The notes: generated by a model not told the origin, from the letters alone. A stretch of 64,000 bases of DNA from Bacillus sp. SORGH_AS_0510 (GCF_030818775.1 NZ_JAUTAU010000001.1:4220001-4284000); one strand, 5' to 3'. Counted from the stretch's first letter, positions 8,864 through 17,005 are shown. Numbers and translations: made by a program.

Positions 8864-8892
8864 GAACCTGTGCTAGCATAGGTTCTTTTTTA
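8864..8892 (+). terminator. Intrinsic terminator after the 48-aa ORF
   Basis: A 10-bp stem GAACCTGTGC/GCATAGGTTC (one G-T pair) is followed by six T. Confidence 0.85.
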
Positions 8893-8980
8893 TTTAAGAA
8901 ATATATTTACAGTTTCCCACATGTTTTTTTCTTTTTAGGAAAAATTATACATGTGACTATTTTAAGCTGGAGGATTACAT

Positions 8981-10510
8981 ATGAGTTCATTTGAAAATGC
9001 ACCTAAGTTTCCTAAAACCTTTTGGCGTGAAATTGAATTTCCTTCTTATCCAAAGTTAACTGAGGACCTATCAGTTGATGTAGCGATTGTAGGAGCTGGA
9101 ATAACCGGGATTACGGCAGCCTATTTATTATCAAAGGAAGGCATAAAGGTTGCTCTTATTGAAGCCGGTAGTGTTTTGAACGGAACAACAGGACACACAA
9201 CAGCAAAATTAACTGCACAGCATGGATTAATATACGATGAATTGATTAATCATTTTGGTAAAGAAAAAGCCCGACTTTATTTCGAGTCACAAATGGATGC
9301 GATAAAGTTTGTGGAGAGCACGATTCAGGAAAATGGGATTGAGTGTGATTTCAGTAAGGAAGATGCCTTTATGTATGCAGTGACGGACGAATATGCCGAA
9401 AAACTGCAAACCGAATGGGAAGCCTATAAAAACCTTGGTATTGAAGGGTCTCTAAATGATTCCATTCCCTTTAATATTCAAACAAAAGCGGCACTTGTAA
9501 TGAAAAACCAAGCGCAGTATCACCCGCTAAAATACCTGAAAGCTTTGCTAGAAGAAGCAGTTAGCGCAGGTTGCTCTGTATATGAAAATACAACGGCTGA
9601 AGATATCGAGGATGATCACTCCCAACCTAAGGTGGTCACGAAAGATGGTCAGAGAGTAACCTGCAAACAGGTCATCATCGCTTCCCATTTTCCTTTTTAC
9701 GATAAGCCAGGGCTTTATTTTGCCAGGATGTATGCCGACCGCTCATATGCCATTGGGGTAAAAACCGACAAAGAGTTTCCAGGAGGGATGTATATTAGTG
9801 CGGATAGTCCTACTAGATCTATTCGTTATACACCTTATAACGGGGAGAAATTACTGATTATCGGTGGTGAGAATCACAAAACGGGCCAGGGGATGGATAC
9901 ATTAAAGCATTACGAAGCCCTCGAGGCTTTTGCTGAAGAGGTATTTGGGATTAAGGGATACGAATACCGTTGGTCTGCTCAGGATTTAGTAACAATAGAC
10001 AAGCTTCCCTATATCGGTGAGATCACCTCAGGAAGAGAGCATATTTTAGTAGCTACAGGTTATAAAAAATGGGGAATGACGACCGGAATTCTTGCAGGAC
10101 ATCTGCTTACCGATTATGTTTTGGGGCGTAGTAATCCTTACAAAGAATTGTATTCCCCTTCCCGTTTCCAGGCTGACCCTGATTTAACGAATGCTATTAC
10201 AGCGAATGCTGATGTTGCCAAACATCTCTTGAAGGGCAAGCTTGAAATTGTCGAAAAGATTGTGGAAGATTTACAAGACGGTGAAGGCGCGGTTGTTATG
10301 TATCGCGGAAAAAGAGCAGGCGCTTATAAGGATAGAAACGGTAAGCTTTATGTAGTAGATACAACTTGTACCCATTTAGGGTGTGAATGTGAATGGAATC
10401 ATGCGGAAAAATCATGGGATTGCCCATGCCATGGATCCCGTTTCTCATATGCTGGTGATGTAATCGAAGGCCCAGCAAGAAAACCATTGGATATACTTGA
10501 AAAGGGATAA
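8981..10510 (+). CDS. yhfW: FAD-dependent oxidoreductase with C-terminal Rieske domain (YhfW family)
   Basis: The product has 509 residues. The N-terminal DAO/FAD domain opens with DVAIVGAGITGITAAYLL and an acidic end to the second strand (IEAG). The last 50 residues form a Rieske [2Fe-2S] site: CTHLGC (Cys463, His465) and CPCHGS (Cys481, His484). Length and order match B. subtilis YhfW. The start has GGAGG 9 bases upstream. The substrate is unknown; the Rieske centre suggests electron transfer from or to the flavin. It is monocistronic, with a hairpin directly after the stop. Confidence 0.88.
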   Translation: MSSFENAPKFPKTFWREIEFPSYPKLTEDLSVDVAIVGAGITGITAAYLLSKEGIKVALIEAGSVLNGTTGHTTAKLTAQHGLIYDELINHFGKEKARLYFESQMDAIKFVESTIQENGIECDFSKEDAFMYAVTDEYAEKLQTEWEAYKNLGIEGSLNDSIPFNIQTKAALVMKNQAQYHPLKYLKALLEEAVSAGCSVYENTTAEDIEDDHSQPKVVTKDGQRVTCKQVIIASHFPFYDKPGLYFARMYADRSYAIGVKTDKEFPGGMYISADSPTRSIRYTPYNGEKLLIIGGENHKTGQGMDTLKHYEALEAFAEEVFGIKGYEYRWSAQDLVTIDKLPYIGEITSGREHILVATGYKKWGMTTGILAGHLLTDYVLGRSNPYKELYSPSRFQADPDLTNAITANADVAKHLLKGKLEIVEKIVEDLQDGEGAVVMYRGKRAGAYKDRNGKLYVVDTTCTHLGCECEWNHAEKSWDCPCHGSRFSYAGDVIEGPARKPLDILEKG

Positions 10511-10520
10511 TAAAAAATAA

Positions 10521-10551
10521 AGGCTGACTCAAGTTTTAAAAGAGTCAGCCC
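10521..10551. terminator. Bidirectional terminator between yhfW and the 44-aa ORF
   Basis: A 9-bp stem GGCTGACTC/GAGTCAGCC serves both converging genes; the T-rich tail is better on the minus strand. Confidence 0.75.
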
Positions 10552-10557
10552 TTTCAT

Positions 10558-10692
10558 TTATTTACTATTTGGTCGGTTGTGTTTGATCGCTTCTCCGGTT
10601 GTAAATTCAACCAGTTCTTCGCTCATGACCATTGGCTTCTTACGGTTGTTATTTCGTTGTGCATTCTGATTTCCCAGTTTCTGTCTACCCAT
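10558..10692 (-). CDS. 44-residue basic hypothetical protein
   Basis: A short open frame starts at ATG 10692 with GGAG 9 bases upstream and stops just before a shared terminator. The product begins MGRQKLGNQNAQRNNNRKK and continues to VMSEELVEFTTGEAIKHNRP. It is highly polar, with a basic Asn/Arg-rich head and an acidic centre, and has no membrane segment. I do not recognise it; small proteins like this are common in sporulating Bacilli. The ribosome site and terminator support expression. Confidence 0.5.
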   Translation of the reverse strand: MGRQKLGNQNAQRNNNRKKPMVMSEELVEFTTGEAIKHNRPNSK

Positions 10693-10754
10693 TCGTACCA
10701 GCTCCTTTTCGAGAAATAGAAATACAATGATAGTATGGGTGAAACCACATCAGC

Positions 10755-12224
10755 TTATTCTTTTTTAAGGACTGGTGGCTTTCTAAATTTTGTCATCTGT
10801 TCATACGCGTACGAAACTTCAATTAACAGCGGTTCACTATACGCCGTTCCCGCAAAAGTAATTCCAACTGGCTCCCCATCAGCCGTAAACCCAGCAGGAA
10901 CAGCAATGGATGGATATCCCGCTTTCGCACTGATATGTGACCCTTCATCGCCAGGAAAGATGATGACATCCAGGTCATATTTTTCTAATGCGTAGTCAAT
11001 TCCCTGCTTCGTCGAATGGTAAAGATCAAATTCTAATGCCTCAAAATAGGCAGCCTCTGTCAATCTGCCACTCGTTGCTTCTGAATCCGTCAAAACTTTT
11101 TGTCCATACTTAAGCATTTTTTCTTCGTTTTTTCGATTAAACTCAATCAAATCAGCCAACGTTCTAATCCCAACAGAAGGATGCAGCTGATTCAAATATG
11201 CATTTAAATCTGGTTTAAACTCGTATGTTAACACATCATATTTCCAATCCACTTTAGCACATGGAATATCAATATTCTCGACAATCTCAGCACCCGACGT
11301 TTTCAATACTTCTAGCGCTTTTGCCGCCACCACCTGCTTTTCTTCACTTAAAATCTCCATGAATCCATCCAGAGCAATTCCAACTCTTTTACCTTTCAAA
11401 CCGTCTTTTAAAAGAAACTCTGTAAAGTCAAAGTGATTAAACGGGTTTGTTTTGGTAATTGGATCTTGCTCATCCTTACCACATAAGGCATGAAGTAGGA
11501 TGGCTGCATCTTCCACCGTCCGAGCCATTGGCCCTGCGGTATCCTGCGTATGAGCAATTGGGATTATTCCTCTTCGGCTAATCAATCCCACGGTCGGTTT
11601 AATTCCCACAAGAGAGTTCTGACAAGCAGGATTTAATATAGAACCAGATGTTTCCGTTCCTACTGCAGCAGCTGCAAAGTTGGCCGCAACGGCAGCTCCT
11701 GACCCAGAACTAGAACCGCCTACATCAAATGTGCCAGGCCCATAGGGGTTTAAAGCCTGGCCACCTCTCGAACTATATCCGCTTTTCATTCCATAAGCCA
11801 TGAAGTTGGCCCATTCCGTCATATTTGTTTTTCCAAGAATCACCGCACCAGCTTTTCGTAATTGCTCTGCGACAAACGAATCCTTTACGGCGATGGAATC
11901 CTTTAAAGCAAGCGATCCTGCACTTGTATGCATTTTGTCATGAGTATCGATATTATCTTTTATTAAAATAGGGATTCCATGCAATTGACTTCGAGGACCC
12001 TTTTCTCTTCTTTCAGCATCAAGCGCCTCCGCAATCTGCAAGGCATCTGGGTTGATTTCAAGGATGGAATTCACTCCTTGGTCGTAAAGTGAGATCCTAT
12101 GTAAATACATAAGTACCAGTTCTTTGGATGTAATCTCCCCGCTATCTAGTTTCACCTGGATCTCACTGATCGTTACTTCCTCAAGCCACTCATCATGCCA
12201 CTTTTTTAATACTCCATTTTCCAT
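10755..12224 (-). CDS. Amidase-signature family hydrolase
   Basis: The product has 489 residues from ATG 12224, where GGAGGG stands 7 bases upstream; the longer frame from 12239 overlaps that site. The amidase signature is complete: catalytic Lys in ILIKDNIDT, the GGSSSGSG loop with cis-Ser, and GTETSGSIL with the nucleophile Ser. It resembles GatA-like stand-alone amidases of Bacilli rather than true GatA, since no gatB or gatC is near. The substrate (an amide or nitrile-derived compound) is unknown. Confidence 0.85.
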   Translation of the reverse strand: MENGVLKKWHDEWLEEVTISEIQVKLDSGEITSKELVLMYLHRISLYDQGVNSILEINPDALQIAEALDAERREKGPRSQLHGIPILIKDNIDTHDKMHTSAGSLALKDSIAVKDSFVAEQLRKAGAVILGKTNMTEWANFMAYGMKSGYSSRGGQALNPYGPGTFDVGGSSSGSGAAVAANFAAAAVGTETSGSILNPACQNSLVGIKPTVGLISRRGIIPIAHTQDTAGPMARTVEDAAILLHALCGKDEQDPITKTNPFNHFDFTEFLLKDGLKGKRVGIALDGFMEILSEEKQVVAAKALEVLKTSGAEIVENIDIPCAKVDWKYDVLTYEFKPDLNAYLNQLHPSVGIRTLADLIEFNRKNEEKMLKYGQKVLTDSEATSGRLTEAAYFEALEFDLYHSTKQGIDYALEKYDLDVIIFPGDEGSHISAKAGYPSIAVPAGFTADGEPVGITFAGTAYSEPLLIEVSYAYEQMTKFRKPPVLKKE

Positions 12225-12286
12225 TGTTCTTCCCTCCATTTCTTCTACAATTCAAGACAAAACGGTATAAATCCTTTAATTAAGAC

Positions 12287-12319
12287 AAAAAAACAGTGGA
12301 TCGAATCCACTGCTTTTTT
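12287..12319 (-). terminator. Intrinsic terminator after the helicase gene
   Basis: An 8-bp stem CAGTGGAT/ATCCACTG is flanked by A-runs and T-runs, so it can act in both directions. Confidence 0.8.
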
Positions 12320-12364
12320 GGGGACAGTCCCCCAGCGCTTTAGCGCAGTGGGGGACTGTCCCCC
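12320..12364. repeat. REP-like GGGGACAGTCCCC palindrome
   Basis: GGGGACAGTCCCCCA and its complement TGGGGGACTGTCCCC flank GCGC-TTTA-GCGC, giving a long, nearly perfect GC-rich hairpin directly at the helicase stop. Each arm is itself palindromic. I associate this motif with dispersed extragenic repeats in low-GC Gram-positives; only one copy is in this window. Confidence 0.65.
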
Positions 12365-13511
12365 CTATCTTTTTAGTTTTTGAGCTCGTTGCTTCTCATC
12401 AACGATTTGGCCTTGATAAAATACTCTCTTATGAAGTGAAGTGTTTAGCTCACGGCAATAACGCTTAAGCTCTCTTTCTTCTCTTTCAGTTACCAATGAA
12501 ATGACCGTTCCATTCGCACCCATTCTTCCTGTCCTTCCTGCTCTATGGACATATTGAGTTATATCCTTTGGTGAATCAATTTGAACGACATGGGTTACTC
12601 CCTGAATATCAAGCCCTCTTGCCGCCACATCTGTCGCAATCAGCATCTTCAATTTCCCATCACGGAACGATTTTAAAGCCGCTTGACGCTCCAGCTTCTT
12701 CATATCACTGTGGAGAATTCCGATGGAAAGCTCTTTAAAAAGTAACTTCTCTTTAAATACTTGTATTTCACCAATATCATTAATAAATGCAAGAGATTTA
12801 CTTTTCTCCAAGCGAACAATTTTTTTCAAGAAGCTTGATCTTGTCTCTTGGTTCACAACTGAAATAAATATGTTCTACTTCACCGGAAGAAGCCATTTCA
12901 TCCTTTTCAATTCGTATAACCTCTGGTTCCTTCGTTAAATCCTTAGCCAATTTCTCTATTGCTGCTTTCATGGTCGCAGAAAATAATACTACTTGTCGGT
13001 CATTCATCGTTGATTTAACAATGTTTTGGACTGTGTTTAAATGCTCAGGGATGAGTAGCTGATCCCCTTCATCAAGTACTACCATATTTACTTCGTGCAT
13101 TTTTACTTTTTTCTGCTTAATTAGCTCTAGCAAACGGCCAGGTGTGGCAAAAATGACTTGGGGACGCTTTTTTAATTTTTCCAGCTGGCGTTTTACATTT
13201 GCACCGCCAATAATGGATGTGCCTCTGATCCCGCTTCCTTCTGACCATTTTTGGAATTCCTGATACACCTGCATGACTAGTTCCTGTGATGATGCTAAAA
13301 CAACAGCTTGAAGAGATTGCACCTCAGGATCGATTTTATGTAATAGTGGTAATAAGTAAGCAAGAGTTTTCCCTGTCCCTGTAGGTGACTCCGCAATTAA
13401 ATCTTTACCTTCTAAAATCTTTGGGATTGCCGATTCTTGGATGGAAGTCGGCGCTTGAAATCCAGCTTTCTCCCATGCTTCCTGTAAAAATGGCTTTAAC
13501 GTATTTAACAT
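12365..13511 (-). pseudogene. yfmL: DEAD-box RNA helicase YfmL/CshC-like, frameshifted
   Basis: Two overlapping frames together make one YfmL-type helicase of about 380 residues. The N-terminal part (12798-13511) has the Q motif, SPTGTGKT, the variant DEGD box and SAT; the C-terminal part (12365-12856) has ATDVAARGLD and HRAGRTGR. The join lies at a run of seven A (T at 12820-12826). With six A the frame reads through as LLEKIVRLEKSK without interruption. So this is a single-base insertion: a true mutation, a phase-variable or slippage site, or a sequence error. The start has GGAG six bases upstream. Confidence 0.85.
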
Positions 13512-13615
13512 ATTGTACTCCTTTATAAAAAAATCATTTTTCTTATTATTAGTATTTGTATATCGTATTGATACTATCGTAATTACCGTGGAGTGTCTAG
13601 ATTCAAAGAAGTAGA

Positions 13616-13915
13616 TTAAAATGAAGTATTAAAATAGAGGATAACCCATGCTGCGTGATATACAAGGACAGATAAGTAAAGAACACAGGTGGAAAGCAAG
13701 AGAGTTTTCATCCACCCCTTTAATGGTCGTAAATAAAACAAGCCAAGCAAAAGAAGCGGAAGTGAAATTTTTATCAAATAAAAATAGGACCAGCTTTTAT
13801 TAATGACAAACTTCATCACTGGATTTCCTTCGGTAACAAATCCAGAAACAATGCCAAAATGAGTTAACGCTGCATCCAGCAACCCTGCGAACAGCAGGAA
13901 TACACAAAGTCTCAT
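13616..13915 (-). CDS. DUF5658-type membrane protein
   Basis: The product has 99 residues with three to four hydrophobic segments. The conserved-looking features are LLDAALTHFG near the start and EGNPVMKFV after the first segment (Asp/Thr followed by GxxxEGNP), the pattern of DUF5658 proteins. No catalytic role is known. The start has AAGGGGG upstream. It stands alone between the helicase and the MBL gene. Confidence 0.65.
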   Translation of the reverse strand: MRLCVFLLFAGLLDAALTHFGIVSGFVTEGNPVMKFVINKSWSYFYLIKISLPLLLLGLFYLRPLKGWMKTLLLSTCVLYLSVLVYHAAWVILYFNTSF

Positions 13916-14059
13916 TAGTTCCCCCTTGAAAATATAGTTACTAACCAGTTTATCTACTTATACGGATGCTAATACGTACCCAATTCTTAATGTTCTTATT
14001 AACGAACATCAACACCAATTAAAGGGCTGCATCCATAGCAACCCATTCTAACTACAAAT

Positions 14060-14908
14060 TTAATTTACATAACGTCCACTTTCAGGTCTTCCAATTTCAT
14101 TGAAATGTTCCAGCAAATAGTGAAGGTTCTCTTCAAGCTCTTTTCCGCTCATAGGCAAACCGTGTCCAGTTATCGCAACCTGTGGTTTTAATGCCTCCAA
14201 CTTTCGAACGGATTCATAGGCGGCATTCCAATCAGTCGTATAATATTTTGGAGGTCCGCTAATTTCCTTAGTTTGCGTCATGACTTTAAAAAGTGACTCC
14301 TGTTTCACAGTAACAAATGCGTCCCCTGCAATTAAGGTACGATCTTGTTCGCGGAAAAAAGACACATGACCGGGTGTATGTCCCGGCGTATGTATCCATT
14401 GCCAATTTGGCATAAAAGGCACAGAACCATCCGAAGGAAGTGCCTGAATATATGTGCTGATATCTATCCCATGGTTAGGGAACATTGGCGAAAGCTTAGC
14501 AACTAAGCCGCTGTCCACATTCGGATCTCCCTTAGGGTAATCCTTCTTTCCCGTTAAATAGGGAAGTTCCTCCTGATGGGCATAAGCAGGGACCTTCCAG
14601 TCTTCCAATAATTCAGCGATTGATCCCACATGGTCAAAATGACCGTGAGTTAAAATGATCGCCTTTGGACTAGCATTGTCACCGAATCTTTCATGGATCA
14701 AATCTTTAATTTCTCCCGCTGACTTTGGCATACCGGTATCAATCAAAACAAACTCATGAGTCTCATTTGGGTTTCCCACCAGTATTAGATTGACGATTTG
14801 GTCCGTATAACAAAAAACATCCGGAAGAACAGCAATCCCAACTCCATTACCTATGGAGGACATCGGTAGAAACGATTCCTCAAATTTATTGTCCTTTTCA
14901 GTTTCCAA
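14060..14908 (-). CDS. Metallo-beta-lactamase-fold hydrolase
   Basis: The product has 282 residues. The zinc motif HGHFDH is followed by HTPGHTPGHVSF, AGDAF and the terminal ITGHG histidine, the complete MBL-fold metal set. The start is TTG at 14908 (LETEKDNKF), chosen because AAAGGGGGG lies 6 bases upstream; the next ATG (MSSIGNG) has no ribosome site. The subgroup is the glyoxalase II/YflN-like type of small hydrolases, so the substrate is open. A perfect 15-bp palindrome overlaps its promoter. Confidence 0.85.
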   Translation of the reverse strand: METEKDNKFEESFLPMSSIGNGVGIAVLPDVFCYTDQIVNLILVGNPNETHEFVLIDTGMPKSAGEIKDLIHERFGDNASPKAIILTHGHFDHVGSIAELLEDWKVPAYAHQEELPYLTGKKDYPKGDPNVDSGLVAKLSPMFPNHGIDISTYIQALPSDGSVPFMPNWQWIHTPGHTPGHVSFFREQDRTLIAGDAFVTVKQESLFKVMTQTKEISGPPKYYTTDWNAAYESVRKLEALKPQVAITGHGLPMSGKELEENLHYLLEHFNEIGRPESGRYVN

Positions 14909-14977
14909 ACTAATCCCCCCTTTTTTCTATTATTAACCAGGGGGAAAAAATTATGACTACTCTATTATACATTATAA

Positions 14978-14992
14978 AGAACATAATGTTCT
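14978..14992 (-). promoter_or_regulatory. Operator-like 15-bp palindrome at the MBL promoter
   Basis: AGAACAT-A-ATGTTCT is a perfect 7-1-7 inverted repeat. On the minus strand it overlaps the position expected for -35 of a promoter whose -10, TATAAT, is at 14964-14969. This suits a repressor site; the regulator is unknown. Confidence 0.45.
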
Positions 14993-15006
14993 CTGAGAAA
15001 TACAAA

Positions 15007-15042
15007 ACAAAAAGAAACTATTCAGCAAAGAACAGCTTCTTT
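15007..15042 (-). terminator. Intrinsic terminator after the HMA gene
   Basis: A 13-bp stem with two G-T pairs (AAAGAAGCTGTTC/GAATAGTTTCTTT on the minus strand) is followed by TTTTTG. Confidence 0.75.
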
Positions 15043-15250
15043 AATCAAAGGAACGTAAAACTAGTTTATGAATGCTCTGGCTTATATCCTGTTCATGGAT
15101 AAAGTCTTCATCAAACACAATTCTTACTTTACCTGTTCCGCTTAAGATTTTTACCTTTTCAACCCCACTCGTTCTTTCGATTCCTCTTTTAATTTTACCT
15201 ATACAACCGGTACACGCAAGATCATTTAGTGCAAATTCAATTATACTCAT
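15041..15250 (-). CDS. Heavy-metal-associated (HMA) domain protein
   Basis: The product has 69 residues in one ferredoxin-like HMA fold: LNDLACTGCIGKIKRGIE carries the Cys-x2-Cys metal site, then VEKVKILSGTGKVRIVFDE. It resembles small copper chaperones such as CopZ. Its ribosome site AAAGGAG spans the flavodoxin stop, so the two genes form an operon, an unusual pairing. It probably carries a soft metal in the cytoplasm. Confidence 0.8.
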   Translation of the reverse strand: MSIIEFALNDLACTGCIGKIKRGIERTSGVEKVKILSGTGKVRIVFDEDFIHEQDISQSIHKLVLRSFD

Positions 15251-15253
15251 GTT

Positions 15254-15712
15254 CTATGCTCCTTTCCTTTGTGAAAAATGCGCCATAAACGATACTCCAA
15301 AATAAATGCATTGTTCTTTTTCTACATCGTTTGGAGCTAAGTCAATTTTCAATCCTTCTTGAACGACTTCTGCTCCCGATTCCTTTAGTTTTGCGGTTAA
15401 AAAATCCACTGCCCCACCTCGATTTTCATATGAAGAGTCGCACGAGCCGAAGGCTGCTGCTTTTTTCCCTAATAAATTAATTTGAGACATTTCATCATAA
15501 AAGTCGAGAAACTCATCAGGTAACTCCCCATCTCCCCATGTATAAGCTCCCAAAAGAATGCCGTCATATTGCTGAAGCTCACTCACATCTACTTCTAAAA
15601 TATCCTTAATAACCACCGAGCCACCGGACTTTCGAATACCTTCTGCAATAAAGCGGGCTAATTCTTCAGTGTTCCCAGTCATACTCGCGTAAACAATCAA
15701 ACAGGCTTGCAC
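15254..15712 (-). CDS. Short-chain flavodoxin
   Basis: The product has 152 residues. The FMN phosphate loop is YASMTGNTEELA at 8-19, the 60s loop is GAYTWGDGELPDE, and the 90s loop is GSCDSSYENRGG, all typical of YkuN/YkuP-type flavodoxins. The start is GTG at 15712 with GAGGTGA upstream. Flavodoxin replaces ferredoxin as a one-electron carrier when iron is short. The promoter joins an exact -10 TATAAT, a Fur-like box and an FNR-like box, which fits induction without oxygen and repression by iron. Confidence 0.88.
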   Translation of the reverse strand: MQACLIVYASMTGNTEELARFIAEGIRKSGGSVVIKDILEVDVSELQQYDGILLGAYTWGDGELPDEFLDFYDEMSQINLLGKKAAAFGSCDSSYENRGGAVDFLTAKLKESGAEVVQEGLKIDLAPNDVEKEQCIYFGVSFMAHFSQRKGA

Positions 15713-15739
15713 GATTTACTCACCTCTTGTTTTTCTTTT

Positions 15740-15745
15740 ATTATA
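15740..15745 (-). promoter_or_regulatory. -10 element TATAAT of the flavodoxin promoter
   Basis: Consensus -10 on the minus strand. Its first base is exactly 30 bases downstream of the centre of the FNR-like box at 15768-15781, the spacing of class II activator promoters (box centred at -41.5). Confidence 0.7.
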
Positions 15746-15746
15746 G

Positions 15747-15761
15747 TGATAATAATTCTCA
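15747..15761. promoter_or_regulatory. Fur-like box in the flavodoxin promoter
   Basis: TGATAAT-A-ATTCTCA matches the 7-1-7 Fur consensus TGATAAT-N-ATTATCA at all but one position. It lies in the spacer just upstream of the -10, where bound Fur would block the promoter. The ykuNOP flavodoxins of B. subtilis are Fur-regulated. Confidence 0.65.
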
Positions 15762-15767
15762 ATAACC

Positions 15768-15781
15768 TTGACCTACATCAA
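15768..15781. promoter_or_regulatory. FNR-like box 1 (flavodoxin side)
   Basis: TTGAC-CTAC-ATCAA differs by one base from TTGAT-N4-ATCAA. It is centred 41.5 bp before the predicted start of the minus-strand flavodoxin transcript. Confidence 0.75.
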
Positions 15782-15786
15782 GAAAG

Positions 15787-15800
15787 TTGATGTAAATCAC
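15787..15800. promoter_or_regulatory. FNR-like box 2 (regulator side)
   Basis: TTGAT-GTAA-ATCAC differs by one base from the FNR consensus. On the plus strand the -10 TATGAT at 15823-15828 begins 30 bases after its centre, so the regulator gene at 15871 probably activates its own transcription. Confidence 0.75.
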
Positions 15801-15870
15801 TACACCATTTTTAAAATAACGATATGATGAACTTATAGAAGCCAATATGTCATTGAGGAGTTGAAATAAG

Positions 15871-16572
15871 ATGTGCTGTGAACCATGCTGCTCACATGCT
15901 TCATCATGCATCACATCTGTACCTGTCTTTAAGAAATTGAAAGAAGACGAATTGAAGTTACTACAAAAGGTAACCAGGAGCCGGCAATTTGAAAAAGGAG
16001 AATTTATTTTTCGTGAAGGTGAAAGTTCTGGTGCGCTTTTTGTTGTGAATGAGGGAATTATTAAGTTGACCAAAATGTCTCCAGAAGGAAAGGAACAAAT
16101 TGTCCGATTGATGTTTCCAGGGGACTTCTTTGGTTTACCCTCTTTACTTAGAAATGATAAACATTATGTAAATGCTGAAACAATTGGGAAAACGGTCATA
16201 TGCTTGATCGAGAAGAAGGATTTTCTACAAACCATGGAGACAAATGCGGATTTAACTTATCGCTTCTTATTAGCATTAAATGACCGGTTATATGAAGCGG
16301 ATGAATCAGTAGGATATTTAAGCTTGATGGAGGTAGAGCAGCGGCTCGCTAGGGCACTGATTCTTTTTCAGGAAAAAATGAATGCCGGTCAAGAAAAATT
16401 TACCCTTCCTATTTCGAAAAAAGATTTAGCGAGTTATATTGGGACAACTCCAGAATCGGTAAGCAGAAAACTTTTAGCGTTTATGTCAAAGAAGTGGATC
16501 CATATGGATGGACAAAGACAGATACAGATTCTAGAGTTGGATCGTATTAAACAGGTAGCTGGAATCGACTAA
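15871..16572 (+). CDS. Crp/Fnr-family regulator with N-terminal cysteine cluster (FNR-type)
   Basis: The product has 233 residues: an N-terminal cluster with Cys2, 3, 6, 7 and 13 (MCCEPCCSHASSC), a cyclic-nucleotide-binding-type beta roll (about 20-125, with one inner Cys in VICLIEKKD), a long dimer helix, and a helix-turn-helix whose recognition helix TTPESVSRKL has the ExxSR pattern of FNR proteins that bind TTGAT-N4-ATCAA. Cysteine-rich N-termini hold an oxygen-labile 4Fe-4S cluster in E. coli FNR; B. subtilis Fnr instead uses C-terminal cysteines. Matching boxes precede this gene and three nearby units. Confidence 0.85.
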   Translation: MCCEPCCSHASSCITSVPVFKKLKEDELKLLQKVTRSRQFEKGEFIFREGESSGALFVVNEGIIKLTKMSPEGKEQIVRLMFPGDFFGLPSLLRNDKHYVNAETIGKTVICLIEKKDFLQTMETNADLTYRFLLALNDRLYEADESVGYLSLMEVEQRLARALILFQEKMNAGQEKFTLPISKKDLASYIGTTPESVSRKLLAFMSKKWIHMDGQRQIQILELDRIKQVAGID

Positions 16573-16817
16573 AGTTCAGATAATTTGACCGCCATCAGAC
16601 GGAAGTGCATCGGTTCTATTTCATTAACGATCACATTCATTCCCAGCGATTGGATTGTCGCAATTAGCGGTTCACCTCTGTGCGGCAAATGAATTTCAAA
16701 GATTGTTCCAATAGGAGCTGCTTTAATAAAATTTAGGATTTCACGTCGTGGGTGCTCTCCCTTTGCAATTCGTTCACGGACATCCAATATTGCTTTTTTA
16801 TCTACGATTTGAAACAT
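16569..16817 (-). CDS. DUF2249 domain protein
   Basis: The product has 82 residues and is one DUF2249 domain: ILDVRERIAKGEHPRREIL, the turn APIGTIFEIHLPHRGEPL, and a closing strand pair. DUF2249 proteins often occur beside anaerobic nitrate/NO metabolism and hemerythrin-like proteins; their reaction is unknown. The stop overlaps the end of the convergent FNR gene by 4 bp. A perfect FNR box precedes it, which supports an anaerobic role. Confidence 0.82.
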   Translation of the reverse strand: MFQIVDKKAILDVRERIAKGEHPRREILNFIKAAPIGTIFEIHLPHRGEPLIATIQSLGMNVIVNEIEPMHFRLMAVKLSEL

Positions 16818-16878
16818 AATACTTCACTCCCTTTATTAAAAGCTAGGATAAGTGTATCACCTCTTGTTTTTGGAAGAA

Positions 16879-16892
16879 TTGATTTAAATCAA
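16879..16892. promoter_or_regulatory. Perfect FNR box before the DUF2249 gene
   Basis: TTGAT-TTAA-ATCAA is a perfect 14-bp palindrome identical to the FNR consensus. On the minus strand TACACT at 16851-16856 stands in the -12 to -7 position relative to a box at -41.5. No good -10 lies at that distance on the plus strand toward copC. Confidence 0.82.
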
Positions 16893-17005
16893 TGAAAACA
16901 GCCTCTAATTTCGAAAGGTTTGTGAACTTTAGCGGAAAATCATATAAGAAGATGAAAATGGTGATAGAATGACAACAGCTAGATAACAATATAACGGAGT
17001 TGAAA

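Noticed and set aside
12287..12364. Insertion-sequence remnant
   Set aside because: Only hairpins are present, with no transposase fragment or terminal repeats of an IS.
13988..14010. ATGTTC...GAACAT inverted repeat as an operator
   Set aside because: It lies after the MBL stop in a short gap with no start site nearby; more likely chance or a weak terminator.
14978..14992. LexA (SOS) box
   Set aside because: GAAC and GTTC are separated by five bases instead of four, and the gene is not a DNA-repair gene.
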